Source: Prochlorococcus sp. AH-736-L23 (GTDB taxonomy: Bacteria > Cyanobacteriota > Cyanobacteriia > PCC-6307 > Cyanobiaceae). Taken from it: a stretch of 36,490 bases of DNA. The notes beneath the pieces are model-generated. The model worked only from the letters and a program-made list of their open reading frames with translations. It was not told where the DNA came from and ran no database searches. Where the stretch lies: contig JAOIPS010000012.1 of assembly GCA_028141225.1 (NCBI GenBank), positions 1 through 36,490 of the forward strand, read 5' to 3'. This document shows, piece after piece, positions 17,667-25,519 of the stretch; the stretch's first letter is position 1, and each line of letters opens with the position of its first letter. The translations under genes and the position numbers were made by a program.

Positions 17667-19649
17667 CTATTTAAATCCATAGAGACTAAAAGAAATACCC
17701 CCTGATTGAGTATGAGGCTGATAAAAAATACCAAATTCATAAGATCTTTTTTTCCAATTTAAAGAAATTTTAGAATCTATAAATTCACCATAATCACTTG
17801 AATCACTTGTTAAGTTCAAAATTCCAAAACTCTTGAGAATGATAGGTCCATATACTTGCTGATCAAAAGAAATATCTAAGGTTAAGTCCTCATAAATCTG
17901 GTCAAACTTAAAAACACTGTTACCACTATTAAATTTATAGAAAGGTAAAAGACTTATCCGAGTATAGTCAAAAGTTTTATTTTGAAAATTACCAAATATT
18001 AATTCTGGTCCTAAACCTAGCCCTAAATATTCTTGATGATCTCCATTTTCGTAGAAAGAATATAATGCTTTCAATCTTGTATTAATACTTAAGCCTTTTG
18101 TTATTGGTTCAGGAATGTACTTATATGAAATATCAATGGATTTCTTTTTAGGATCTTCAAAACTAATTGGAAATTTCTGATCAAGTGAATAAAACAAATT
18201 ACCTTTTAGGTTAGTAAGCAAATTTTTAGTATTAAAAGCCTCTGCTGTTATGTTTGCCAAACCAAAAGATAAAAATTCTGACTTTTGAATGCCATCAACA
18301 ATCCAAGTATTTTGTTTTTGTAATTTTGAACCATAACCTGAGTAAATTTCTGCTTCACCTAATGAACCATTCCAGACCCTCTCTCTATAAATTCCATAAA
18401 AACTTTTTTCCCATTTTGAATCTAAAAAATCAATTTCTTTACTCAATTCAGTTTTAAATCTAAATGCATCTGGAAATTTATCAAAATTAAGAGAATTTAA
18501 ATTCTTTTCTATTTCTAAGTCCCAATTTTTTATTGGGCCTTTTATCTGGGAATTTAGAGCAAAATAATCTTCAAAACTTGTTTTTCTCTTGACCCTATCT
18601 GAAGTAATTGATTCGTCCTTCTTTACAAAACTATTTGTATACCCTTTTAATGACCTCTGAATTAGAAATTGAGGCTCTAAATCAAGCACAAAATCATCAG
18701 CAATATCTATAGAGTTAAATTTCCTACCAATAAAATACCCATCCTTATCTAAGTTTTCATATCCTAAATTCCACCTGTTTTCAAAGTCAAAGAATTCACC
18801 GGACTTTGTTAAAGTTCTATCTCCAAGCCAAAATGGAATTGAAACTTTTTCTTCAAATATTAAATAGTTTATTGATGATTTAAAGCGTAATTTCTCTGCA
18901 TCAGCAATAACTTTTAATGAATTAATGGCTAATTTGACCTGTTTCGATTCAAGTAAATCATTACTGAATACAGCCCTCTTGCTTTCCCATTTTTGGCCAT
19001 CTATAGATATTTTATCAGTATAAAATAACCAATTTTTAATCTTGCCTGGAGTATTTAAAACTTCCTTTTTTTTAAATTCAAGTAAACTTGCTATCTTCTT
19101 GGAGTCTAATAAGCTGAAATTTGAAGATAAGTCATCAATCAAATTATTAGTATTAATAATGCCCTTTACATCTAATAAATAACCTTTTTTACTAATAAAA
19201 CTATATTCTAATTGTGAAACTTTAAAGAGTTGATCACCTAATACCAAGACTATATTTCCTGTAGCATTAATTTTTTTATTTGACTTGTCGTATATTAAAT
19301 TATCTGCTCTAAGCAATTTGCCTCTAAAAGAAACAGATACATTACCCTCTGCATAAATAACATCATTTATTTCAGACTGTTTATCAGATTGGATTGTTAA
19401 CTCTTGTGGCTTTTCGGCTTTAGCAAGTATGGTTGAATCAAAAAATTTTTTTGATGAATTTACATCATTAAAAATTGGTGATTTACTTGATTTAATTTTT
19501 TTACTAAGTGTATTTGACCAGAGAATTTTGGTATTTTGATTATTGATATTTTTATTAATTTTTGCAAATTCAGCTGATTTAGATGGCTGTAAAAAATTAA
19601 TAAAAAGAAAAGAGAAGTATATTAACTTTTTTGAAATTCCAGAAAACAA
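17667..19649 (-). CDS. LptD/OstA-like outer-membrane beta-barrel protein, DUF3769
   Basis: The 660-residue protein begins with a signal peptide (hydrophobic core about 9-20, likely cleavage after SKSA near 26). Residues about 85-175 have the repetitive beta pattern of the OstA/LptA jelly-roll: IYAEGNVSVSFRGKLLRADNL followed by NATGNIVLVLGDQ-type strands. The rest is a long series of alternating-residue strands typical of a barrel, ending in FSLYGFK with a C-terminal aromatic-region motif. I recognise it as the cyanobacterial DUF3769 group, proposed to replace LptD in lipopolysaccharide insertion. Lys-rich, low-identity sequence limits certainty on role. psbI lies 20 bp upstream on the same strand. 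Confidence 0.78.
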   Translation of the reverse strand: MFSGISKKLIYFSFLFINFLQPSKSAEFAKINKNINNQNTKILWSNTLSKKIKSSKSPIFNDVNSSKKFFDSTILAKAEKPQELTIQSDKQSEINDVIYAEGNVSVSFRGKLLRADNLIYDKSNKKINATGNIVLVLGDQLFKVSQLEYSFISKKGYLLDVKGIINTNNLIDDLSSNFSLLDSKKIASLLEFKKKEVLNTPGKIKNWLFYTDKISIDGQKWESKRAVFSNDLLESKQVKLAINSLKVIADAEKLRFKSSINYLIFEEKVSIPFWLGDRTLTKSGEFFDFENRWNLGYENLDKDGYFIGRKFNSIDIADDFVLDLEPQFLIQRSLKGYTNSFVKKDESITSDRVKRKTSFEDYFALNSQIKGPIKNWDLEIEKNLNSLNFDKFPDAFRFKTELSKEIDFLDSKWEKSFYGIYRERVWNGSLGEAEIYSGYGSKLQKQNTWIVDGIQKSEFLSFGLANITAEAFNTKNLLTNLKGNLFYSLDQKFPISFEDPKKKSIDISYKYIPEPITKGLSINTRLKALYSFYENGDHQEYLGLGLGPELIFGNFQNKTFDYTRISLLPFYKFNSGNSVFKFDQIYEDLTLDISFDQQVYGPIILKSFGILNLTSDSSDYGEFIDSKISLNWKKRSYEFGIFYQPHTQSGGISFSLYGFK

Positions 19650-19669
19650 TTTAAAATTTGATTACGAGA

Positions 19670-19798
19670 TTAGTCTTGAGGACTTTCTAGGTCTTTTCTA
19701 TTTGGCGTTCTTGTTGGGTCACTTGCTAAAAATCCAAAAAGGAATATTCCTACAAAGAAAAAGACAATAGTGTATACAGAAATTTTTAAGGCGAGCAT
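19670..19798 (-). CDS. psbI: Photosystem II reaction center protein I
   Basis: This 42-residue single-helix protein is a core photosystem II subunit next to D1 in the thylakoid membrane. The sequence [20 protein letters not shown] leads into [15 protein letters not shown], the diagnostic PsbI C-terminal region. One transmembrane helix spans about 5-24. The ATG is at 19796-19798. The LptD-like gene follows after 20 bp on the same strand, and psbN lies about 110 bp upstream on the same strand. A TATAAA-like element sits about 35 bp before the start. Confidence 0.97.
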
Positions 19799-19907
19799 GG
19801 AGTTACTAGTGCTGACAGATTTATATCCTATTAAATTTATAGTTAAACTATGGTTAATTGTTTACTTTTTGTATTTTTGGAAAATTTTGAAATACTTTCA
19901 GGATTAA

Positions 19908-20060
19908 TTAATCATCATGATCATCCCAAGGATCAGTAAGCTTTGCTGCTTTAGGGCCAAAGGCAGTCCAAAGTCCAAAACCGGTCAAAGCTAAAAGTAA
20001 AGCCAGAATTGTTACAGCTATAGAAACTGCAGGATCCGGAGCTGATGATAAAGTTTGCAT
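19908..20060 (-). CDS. psbN: PsbN protein
   Basis: The 50-residue protein has one N-terminal helix (about 11-33) with the PsbN signature TGFGLWTAFGPKAAKLTDPW and an acidic tail DDHDD. PsbN is a thylakoid membrane protein needed for photosystem II assembly or repair rather than a subunit of the complex. The ATG is at 20058-20060. It diverges from psbH across 80 bp; in plastids psbN is also encoded opposite and beside psbH, so the arrangement is an old one. Confidence 0.95.
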   Translation of the reverse strand: MQTLSSAPDPAVSIAVTILALLLALTGFGLWTAFGPKAAKLTDPWDDHDD

Positions 20061-20102
20061 CAATTTTGCTAAGTTTGTAAACAATTTATGTATGAGTTCT
20101 TA

Positions 20103-20108
20103 TACAAT
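20103..20108 (+). promoter_or_regulatory. Possible -10 element of psbH
   Basis: TACAAT at 20103-20108 lies within TTATACAATAG, 32 bp before the psbH ATG, and would give a leader of about 26 nt. No good -35 is visible at the expected distance. The 80-bp psbN-psbH gap must hold both divergent promoters. Confidence 0.35.
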
Positions 20109-20140
20109 AGCGAAATACTACTCGATTTTGTGAATTTAAC

Positions 20141-20341
20141 ATGGGTCAAAAAACAGCATTAGGAAGTCTTTTAAAAGCAATTGGCAATTCAGGTCAAGGC
20201 AAAGTTGTACCTGGTTGGGGAGCAGTTCCTATAATGACAGTAATTGGTCTACTACTTTTGGTTTTCTTGGTTATTCTTCTACAAATTTATAACCAATCCC
20301 TGCTACTACAAGGTTTCTCAGTAGATTGGAACGGAAACTAA
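20141..20341 (+). CDS. psbH: Photosystem II reaction center phosphoprotein H
   Basis: This 66-residue protein is the PsbH subunit of photosystem II, one helix beside CP47. The start [21 protein letters not shown] leads into the conserved [12 protein letters not shown] segment, then a helix (about 31-49) and the family ending [13 protein letters not shown]. As in other cyanobacteria, the plant N-terminal phosphorylation extension is missing. A clear intrinsic terminator follows, separating it from pth. Confidence 0.97.
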   Translation: MGQKTALGSLLKAIGNSGQGKVVPGWGAVPIMTVIGLLLLVFLVILLQIYNQSLLLQGFSVDWNGN

Positions 20342-20358
20342 TTTTCTGAAATTTTCTC

Positions 20359-20405
20359 AAAAAGTTATTTGGTTAATGTGAAAATTGCCAAATAACTTTT
20401 TTTTT
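20359..20405 (+). terminator. Intrinsic terminator after psbH
   Basis: A 14-bp stem pairs 20359-20372 with 20388-20401 around a 15-nt loop, followed by a U-tract reaching 20405. It starts 17 bp after the psbH stop. The stem is mostly A-T but uninterrupted, and with its A-run on the 5' side it could act on both strands. Confidence 0.8.
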
Positions 20406-20481
20406 AATTTTTGTTTTATTAATTAGTTATAGTTTGTATATATTAATAATTCTCAAACAAAAAGAGATTTAGAAATAAAAA

Positions 20482-21084
20482 ATGAAAGAAATATTTTTAA
20501 TTGGATTAGGAAATCCTGGTAAAAAATACTCAAATAGTAGACATAACATTGGTTTTTTACTGCTTGAACATCTCTCGAAAAAACATAATTCAAATTTTTT
20601 ACTAAAAGATAAGCTTAAAAGTTCCTGCTCAGAATTTCACATTAATGATTCTACTTTCAGATTATTCTTACCAAATACGTTTATGAATAACAGTGGTGAT
20701 GCTGTCCGAGCAATAGTTGATTGGTACAAAATCAATTTAGATCAGGTTTTCATAATAGTCGATGATAAAGATCTTCCCCTTGGAAAAATAAGATTTAGAA
20801 GAAAAGGAAGCTCAGGGGGACATAACGGGCTTAAAAGCATCATTGAACAATTGCAGACACAAAACTTTAAGAGAATAAGAATTGGTATTGGTTCACCTTC
20901 TCTAATAAAAGGAAAAAATAATTTCAATACCATTTCACATGTATTAGGAAATATTTCTATAGAAGAAAAATCAATATTAGATAAAGTGTACAAGAGAGTA
21001 ATCGAATCTCTTGAACAACTAAATACTAAAAAAGAAGAATATATAATTAACGAATTAAATTCTTTTGATAAAGACCAACCTTAA
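20482..21084 (+). CDS. pth: Peptidyl-tRNA hydrolase
   Basis: Pth releases tRNA from prematurely dropped peptidyl-tRNAs. The 200-residue protein has GLGNPGKKYSNSRHNIGF with catalytic His21, the FMNNSG motif, and DDKDLPLGKIRFRRKGSSGGHNG-type segment ending in the GxGSP signature (IGIGSP). All family active-site residues are present. The DUF3146-like gene begins 3 bp after its stop, so the two are likely cotranscribed. Confidence 0.96.
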   Translation: MKEIFLIGLGNPGKKYSNSRHNIGFLLLEHLSKKHNSNFLLKDKLKSSCSEFHINDSTFRLFLPNTFMNNSGDAVRAIVDWYKINLDQVFIIVDDKDLPLGKIRFRRKGSSGGHNGLKSIIEQLQTQNFKRIRIGIGSPSLIKGKNNFNTISHVLGNISIEEKSILDKVYKRVIESLEQLNTKKEEYIINELNSFDKDQP

Positions 21085-21087
21085 GAA

Positions 21088-21345
21088 ATGCGTTCAAAAC
21101 CTGAAACCATTGCAAATGTAAGTGTTAAGGAATATTGCTTCTCTAAAAAGCAAATTCAGGGGGTTGTGGAAGCTAGTCAATTTAAATGGACTTTTACATA
21201 CTCCTTCAATAAAGGAATATTAAAGGTAAATCCACCTTTAGGAAGAGCATTAATTGAGAATGCCTTATTGAAATTTTTACTGAAAAAAGATTATGAACTA
21301 GAAACAGGGAATGAGTATAAGTTCACTATTTCAGCCAAGTTTTAA
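21088..21345 (+). CDS. Small cyanobacterial protein, DUF3146-like
   Basis: The 85-residue soluble protein has the pattern IQGVVEASQFKWTFTYSF, then VNPPLGRALIENALLKFLL and an ending NEYKFTISAKF. I recognise this as resembling the cyanobacterial DUF3146 family; the function is unknown to me. It is predicted as a mixed alpha/beta protein without membrane segments. It follows pth by 3 bp and overlaps the convergent RuvC-like gene by 20 bp at the 3' ends. Confidence 0.7.
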   Translation: MRSKPETIANVSVKEYCFSKKQIQGVVEASQFKWTFTYSFNKGILKVNPPLGRALIENALLKFLLKKDYELETGNEYKFTISAKF

Positions 21346-21763
21346 AATCTACATTTTGATTTAAAGTAAACTTCATTTTGCAATAATCCTCTAAAATTAT
21401 CAAAGCTGATATCGCATCAAGATTTTTATTAAGAATAAAAACCTCCCTTGGAATTAAAAACCTAAGACCACTGATTGGAAAGAGTTCAAAATATCTTGCT
21501 TTAGCCCTGTAGGTAGTATTCTTTTCCTCAAAAGTTATTATTTCTTTTTTAAAAAAATCTAGTTTTTCTCTAATCTCTCTATTGGTTGTCCCATTGCCAA
21601 TAATAATTTGTGATATGTCCTCAGCGGTAATTAAATTTCTGATATAATTCCCGAGTAATTCACTTTTGAGAATTATTGCTTTATAAACTTTTCTTTCACT
21701 TATTTCAGCTAATACTAAGCCACATTTATTTTTTCCCGGATCAATAGTTATTACTCTAGACAT
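21326..21763 (-). CDS. RNase H-fold protein, RuvC/YqgF-like resolvase domain
   Basis: The 145-residue protein starts MSRVITIDPGKNKCGLVLAE, an RNase H-fold first strand with Asp8 in the position of the first catalytic acid of RuvC/YqgF proteins. The IIIGNGTTNREI segment resembles the YqgF core, and LDAISALIILEDY supplies a late acidic residue (Asp in LDAIS). A nuclease or resolvase role is plausible, but the true RuvC and YqgF orthologs are probably elsewhere. Its ATG directly abuts the stop of the DUF3084 gene, so it is the third gene of an ntcA-led unit. Confidence 0.7.
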   Translation of the reverse strand: MSRVITIDPGKNKCGLVLAEISERKVYKAIILKSELLGNYIRNLITAEDISQIIIGNGTTNREIREKLDFFKKEIITFEEKNTTYRAKARYFELFPISGLRFLIPREVFILNKNLDAISALIILEDYCKMKFTLNQNVDFKTWLK

Positions 21764-22729
21764 TTAAGCTGGAATCTTTAAAATATTAATTTCAACTACT
21801 ATAGGTTCTACAGTTTTACTATCTCTTAAAGATACTACTTCCAACTTAAATTTGATATTTTGATTTTCTTTAAGAAAGTCTCTAATTTTTTTTACAAAAT
21901 TTCCACTTGTATTAATTTCACTAACTTGTGATCCTTTTGACTTAATTTCATCTCTTGTTTCTCTAAGCAATGATTTAATTTTTAGATTTATTGATTTACT
22001 ATTTAAATCACTTTCTCCCAGAATAGAACTTGTAATAACATCACCTTTTTTGACTATAAATTTATTCTCTAATAAATCTGGAGATACAAAAACATAATTA
22101 TCCCCTTTTAAAACATTTGTTGCTGATTTAATTAGTAAAACCCAGTTACCACCGCTAGCAGCTATTGTCTCAATTTTTGTAATATCACTGGGTCTCCACA
22201 AAAGAATATTTCTTGCTTGTTTATTATTTGGGATAACAATTCTCCTCACAAATTTATCAGCTTCATTAAAGATTTTTGTTAAGTCAAGTTTTATTTTTGA
22301 GCTGGAATCAACCTCAGCAATAAATAAAGTTTGTCCTCTTTTAATCACGATATTTCCTCTCCTAAATTCTTTAATATTATTTTTTAATTGATTTAACTCC
22401 TTTTCTTTTTGAATAATTTTACCTTCAAGTTCCTCTCGTTCCTCCTGCAAAGGGATTAAAGCCTTTTTACTTTCATCTAAAGTTTTTTGCAAAAAAGGAA
22501 TATCAACAAAAAGCCTTTGTCTGAATTCTTCACTTACTAAAATCAATAACCCTATCGATATTGAACTAATAAATCCACCAGTAATAATAGTTATTATAGT
22601 TGCTGTTTTCTTCGGTCTTAATTTTAAGATACTAAATCTTGCTTTACCAATCTTTGTTCCAAGAATATCCCCAAATGGTGCAATTAATCCCCCGAGTAAT
22701 ATTAAAAAAACAATTAAAATCCAAGCCAC
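21764..22729 (-). CDS. Membrane-anchored coiled-coil protein, DUF3084
   Basis: The 321-residue protein has two N-terminal hydrophobic helices (about 2-20 and 43-65), then a coiled coil at about 80-125 rich in Glu, Lys and Leu (ALIPLQEEREELEGKIIQKE), and a C-terminal beta-rich domain with GGNWVLLIKSATNVLKG and FVVKKGDV-like segments. This layout fits the cyanobacterial DUF3084 family, of unknown function. It starts 39 bp after ntcA on the same strand and joins the RuvC-like gene without a gap. The positioning suggests co-regulation with ntcA. Confidence 0.78.
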   Translation of the reverse strand: MAWILIVFLILLGGLIAPFGDILGTKIGKARFSILKLRPKKTATIITIITGGFISSISIGLLILVSEEFRQRLFVDIPFLQKTLDESKKALIPLQEEREELEGKIIQKEKELNQLKNNIKEFRRGNIVIKRGQTLFIAEVDSSSKIKLDLTKIFNEADKFVRRIVIPNNKQARNILLWRPSDITKIETIAASGGNWVLLIKSATNVLKGDNYVFVSPDLLENKFIVKKGDVITSSILGESDLNSKSINLKIKSLLRETRDEIKSKGSQVSEINTSGNFVKKIRDFLKENQNIKFKLEVVSLRDSKTVEPIVVEINILKIPA

Positions 22730-22768
22730 ACTTTTGCATATACTCAGTACATCATAATTTATGATGAA

Positions 22769-23503
22769 TCAATTAAATCTTTTTGCAAGAGCAATTGGAT
22801 CAAACACTGTGATCTTTTTTCTTTCAATATTAAGAAGCCCTGAATCCTTTAAATCTCCCAATAATCTTGTAATGGTTACTCTTGTAGAACCAATAGCTTC
22901 GGCAATTGCCTGATGTGAAAGTCTTAAATCTATCGTAATACCTTTTTCACCTGCAACTCCAAAGTCTCTACAAAGGACCATTAAAAAACTTACTAAACGA
23001 GAAGACATATCTCTATGTGTAAGAGTTTCTATCATTGTTTCAGTTTGCAGAATCCTACTTGAAAGACCCTGTAAAAGTAATAGTCCTACTGATGCATCTT
23101 CCTCTATAGCTCTTAAAACAGAATTTGCAGGTGCTGTTATCATTTCAACTCTTGTGAATGCTATTGAATGGTAAAAACGATCGGATCTATGGCCTGTAAG
23201 AAGAGATAAAACACCAAAAAGACTATTCTCTCTTAAAAGAGCAACAGTTATTTCTTCACCTGACTCATAAACTCTTGACAATCTTACTGCTCCTCTTCTT
23301 ATAAGATAAACCCTTTCAGCAGGGTCACCAGGGAAGAATATTGTTTTAGATCTCTCAACCATTTCTGTGCTTGCACCATCTAGACCTTTAATAACCTCCA
23401 TTAAAGTTCTATTGATTGGAAAGCGTTCTCCAACAGAGTTAATTTTACTTTGTCCGGATTGTTGCGAACTAAAGCGGTTGAATCCTCGTGAAGCAGGTAT
23501 CAT
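22769..23503 (-). CDS. ntcA: Global nitrogen regulator NtcA
   Basis: NtcA is the CRP/FNR-family activator that switches on nitrogen-assimilation genes when 2-oxoglutarate is high. The 244-residue protein has a cyclic-nucleotide-like effector domain (about 48-150) with [20 protein letters not shown] and the helix-turn-helix at about 195-216 ([21 protein letters not shown]), nearly invariant in cyanobacteria. The N-terminus is about 20 residues longer than in many relatives; Met35 is an alternative start. Its own promoter carries an NtcA box, so it is probably autoregulated. Confidence 0.98.
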   Translation of the reverse strand: MIPASRGFNRFSSQQSGQSKINSVGERFPINRTLMEVIKGLDGASTEMVERSKTIFFPGDPAERVYLIRRGAVRLSRVYESGEEITVALLRENSLFGVLSLLTGHRSDRFYHSIAFTRVEMITAPANSVLRAIEEDASVGLLLLQGLSSRILQTETMIETLTHRDMSSRLVSFLMVLCRDFGVAGEKGITIDLRLSHQAIAEAIGSTRVTITRLLGDLKDSGLLNIERKKITVFDPIALAKRFN

Positions 23504-23523
23504 AAATATCTTTACTATTAAAA

Positions 23524-23565
23524 AATTTAAGAAGACACCCTAAAATATCTTGTATCAACTGTAAC
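23524..23565 (-). promoter_or_regulatory. NtcA box and -10 of the ntcA promoter (autoregulation)
   Basis: On the minus strand GTT-N8-TAC occupies 23552-23565, and exactly 22 bp downstream is TAAATT (23524-23529), fitting the TA-N3-T -10. This is the canonical NtcA-activated arrangement; only the third base of the box (T for A) departs from GTA-N8-TAC. Initiation near 23517 would leave a leader of about 14 nt before the ATG at 23503. Confidence 0.75.
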
Positions 23566-23651
23566 AATTTTCAATTCTTATCAGTTTATCAACAAGCTTT
23601 TTTCAGTCAGTTTCAAGTTTCTTAAACCTTTTTTAAGTAAAATTACACTAT

Positions 23652-23699
23652 ATGCAGCGTTATTAGATTCTAATTATACTGCATGTAGAAAGAATCTAA
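23652..23699 (+). repeat. Two crossing inverted repeats before the CobO-like gene
   Basis: TTAGATTCT (23663-23671) pairs with AGAATCTAA (23691-23699), ending 3 bases before the ATG at 23703 and so covering the ribosome-binding region. ATGCAG (23652-23657) pairs with CTGCAT (23679-23684). The two stems cross, so they would be mutually exclusive or form a pseudoknot. Short AT-rich stems can be chance. Confidence 0.35.
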
Positions 23700-23702
23700 A
23701 TA

Positions 23703-24284
23703 ATGGTAATTAGTTCATCTCATATCTATTCCAAAGGTAATCTTGATGCTGTAAATACAAATAGTTCTAACAAAATTAACCTAAAAAAATTTCTACAAAA
23801 CGGACAAATTCAAATCTATCAATCTCCATATAGAGGTAGCTACACATCTATCATTAGAGACTCTCTAAGAAATGCTGCTCTTGGTAGGAAAGTGCTACTC
23901 ATACAATTCATGAAAGGTGGGGTCAAGCAAGGAGTAGATCATGCAGTAAAGCTATGCGGTAATTTAACCTGGGTAAGATCATCACATTCCTTTGATCAAT
24001 ATAATTCTGAAGCAATTGAAAATAATAAAACTTTAAAAAAGTCTATTTATGAATCTACCATTGAATTATGGAATTTTTGTAAAAGAGAACTACAGTCTGG
24101 TGAGAATGACCAAATCATACTTGATGAAATTTTTTTAGCTATTGACATGAAATTTATAGATAAAGATGATTTGATTTCAACACTTGAAAACCGATTTATT
24201 TCAGGAGATGTAATCCTTACTGGTACAGATATACCTAAAGATTTATTATTAATGGCTAACCAAATTACCGAACTTCGATCATAA
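23703..24284 (+). CDS. CobO-like protein with degenerate P-loop
   Basis: The 193-residue protein resembles ATP:corrinoid adenosyltransferase (CobO/CobA type) in order: a first strand GQIQIYQSP, a helix, GRKVLLIQFMKGG, and a Walker B-like QIILDEIFLAIDMKFID. The expected GxGKGKT Walker A is replaced by SPYRGSYT at 41-48, so the lysine that contacts ATP phosphate is missing. It is therefore unlikely to be an active adenosyltransferase and may be a paralog with another role. It diverges from ntcA and lies 4 bp upstream of dcd. Confidence 0.75.
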   Translation: MVISSSHIYSKGNLDAVNTNSSNKINLKKFLQNGQIQIYQSPYRGSYTSIIRDSLRNAALGRKVLLIQFMKGGVKQGVDHAVKLCGNLTWVRSSHSFDQYNSEAIENNKTLKKSIYESTIELWNFCKRELQSGENDQIILDEIFLAIDMKFIDKDDLISTLENRFISGDVILTGTDIPKDLLLMANQITELRS

Positions 24285-24288
24285 AACA

Positions 24289-24882
24289 ATGCTAAAAAAT
24301 GATCTCTGGATAAATCAAAAAGCTTCGGAAGGTATGATTAAACCCTTCCAATCAAATTTGGTGAGACATCTTGAGCCTGACAATAAACAAAGACCAGTGT
24401 TGAGTTACGGATGTTCATCTTATGGCTATGATTTAAGACTTTCATCTAAAGAATTCCTAATTTTCAGACATATTCCTGGGACTGTGATGAACCCCAAAAA
24501 GTTTAATCCTAATAATTTAGAAAAAACTGCTCTTCACCATGATAAGGATGGAGACTTTTTTATTCTTCCTGCTCACTCCTATGGTCTAGGAGTTGCTTTA
24601 GAAAAGATGAAAGTGCCAGAAAATATTACTGTAATTTGTATAGGCAAAAGTACTTACGCACGACTTGGAATTATTGTTAATACAACGCCCGCAGAGGCAG
24701 GGTGGGAAGGTCATCTAACTTTAGAGTTTAGTAATAGTTCTGGTGCAGATTGCAGAATTTATGCTGAAGAGGGTATTTGCCAACTACTTTTTTTTGAAGG
24801 TGATCCATGCTCTACAACCTATGAAGATAGAAGAGGTAAATATCAAAACCAACCAGAAAAAGTAACTCTTGCAAAGATCTAA
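24289..24882 (+). CDS. dcd: dCTP deaminase
   Basis: Dcd converts dCTP to dUTP, providing the main route to dUMP for thymidylate. The 197-residue length matches the family. The segments SYGCSSYGYDLRLS, VICIGKSTYARLGIIVN and TPAEAGWEGHLTLEFSNSS contain the substrate and catalytic residues (the Glu in PAEAGWEG region) of the dCTP deaminase/dUTPase fold. The gene lies 4 bp after the CobO-like gene, and thyX begins 1 bp after its stop. Confidence 0.96.
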   Translation: MLKNDLWINQKASEGMIKPFQSNLVRHLEPDNKQRPVLSYGCSSYGYDLRLSSKEFLIFRHIPGTVMNPKKFNPNNLEKTALHHDKDGDFFILPAHSYGLGVALEKMKVPENITVICIGKSTYARLGIIVNTTPAEAGWEGHLTLEFSNSSGADCRIYAEEGICQLLFFEGDPCSTTYEDRRGKYQNQPEKVTLAKI

Positions 24883-24883
24883 A

Positions 24884-25516
24884 ATGAGTAAAGTTGAACT
24901 AATTTCGCTAACTCCTAATGCAGAAAAAACAATGGCTTACATTGCAAGAGTCAGTAATCCAAAAAATCAGGAAAATGAAGACTATTCGAAATTATTAAGT
25001 TATTGCATTAAAAATGAACATTGGAGCGTTTTTGAACAAGCATTTATGACATTACAAATAGAAACTAACAGAGGAATCGCTGCGCAAATTTTAAGACATA
25101 GATCATTTACTTTCCAGGAATTTTCACAGAGATATGCTGATAGTTCTCAATTGGGTAATATTCCCTTACCAGAGTTAAGGCGTCAAGATTTTAAAAATAG
25201 ACAAAATTCAATTCCTGATCTCCCTGATGAGTTAAAAAAAAGATTCAATGAAAAAATTGGTTTACATTTTCAGGCTGCTTCAGAATTATATGAAGATTTA
25301 CTTGCTGAAGGCGTTGCCAAAGAATGTGCGAGATTTGTTTTACCATTAGCAACTCCAACAAGAATCTATATGTCTGGATCATGCAGATCGTGGATCCATT
25401 ACATTCATTTAAGATCAGCTCACGGCACTCAAAAAGAACACAAGTCTATAGCCCATAATTGCAAGTCTATTTTTAAACAAAGTTTTCCGATTGTATCAAA
25501 ATCTTTAGAATGGTAA
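24884..25516 (+). CDS. thyX: Flavin-dependent thymidylate synthase
   Basis: ThyX methylates dUMP to dTMP using FADH2 and 5,10-methylene-THF, replacing the classical ThyA. The 210-residue protein contains the signature RHR-x7-S as RHRSFTFQEFS (Arg71-Ser81), followed by QRYA, and the later SGSCRSWIHYIHLRS. I start it at ATG 24884 (MSKVELISL), one base after the dcd stop; an in-frame TTG at 24869 would lie inside dcd. The dcd-thyX pairing links dUMP supply and use. Confidence 0.96.
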   Translation: MSKVELISLTPNAEKTMAYIARVSNPKNQENEDYSKLLSYCIKNEHWSVFEQAFMTLQIETNRGIAAQILRHRSFTFQEFSQRYADSSQLGNIPLPELRRQDFKNRQNSIPDLPDELKKRFNEKIGLHFQAASELYEDLLAEGVAKECARFVLPLATPTRIYMSGSCRSWIHYIHLRSAHGTQKEHKSIAHNCKSIFKQSFPIVSKSLEW

Positions 25517-25519
25517 AAA

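Noticed and set aside
19543..19770. Plus-strand 75-codon ORF across the 5' end of the DUF3769 gene and psbI
   Set aside because: It lies opposite the signal peptide of the LptD-like gene and opposite psbI, both well supported, and its translation shows no family features.
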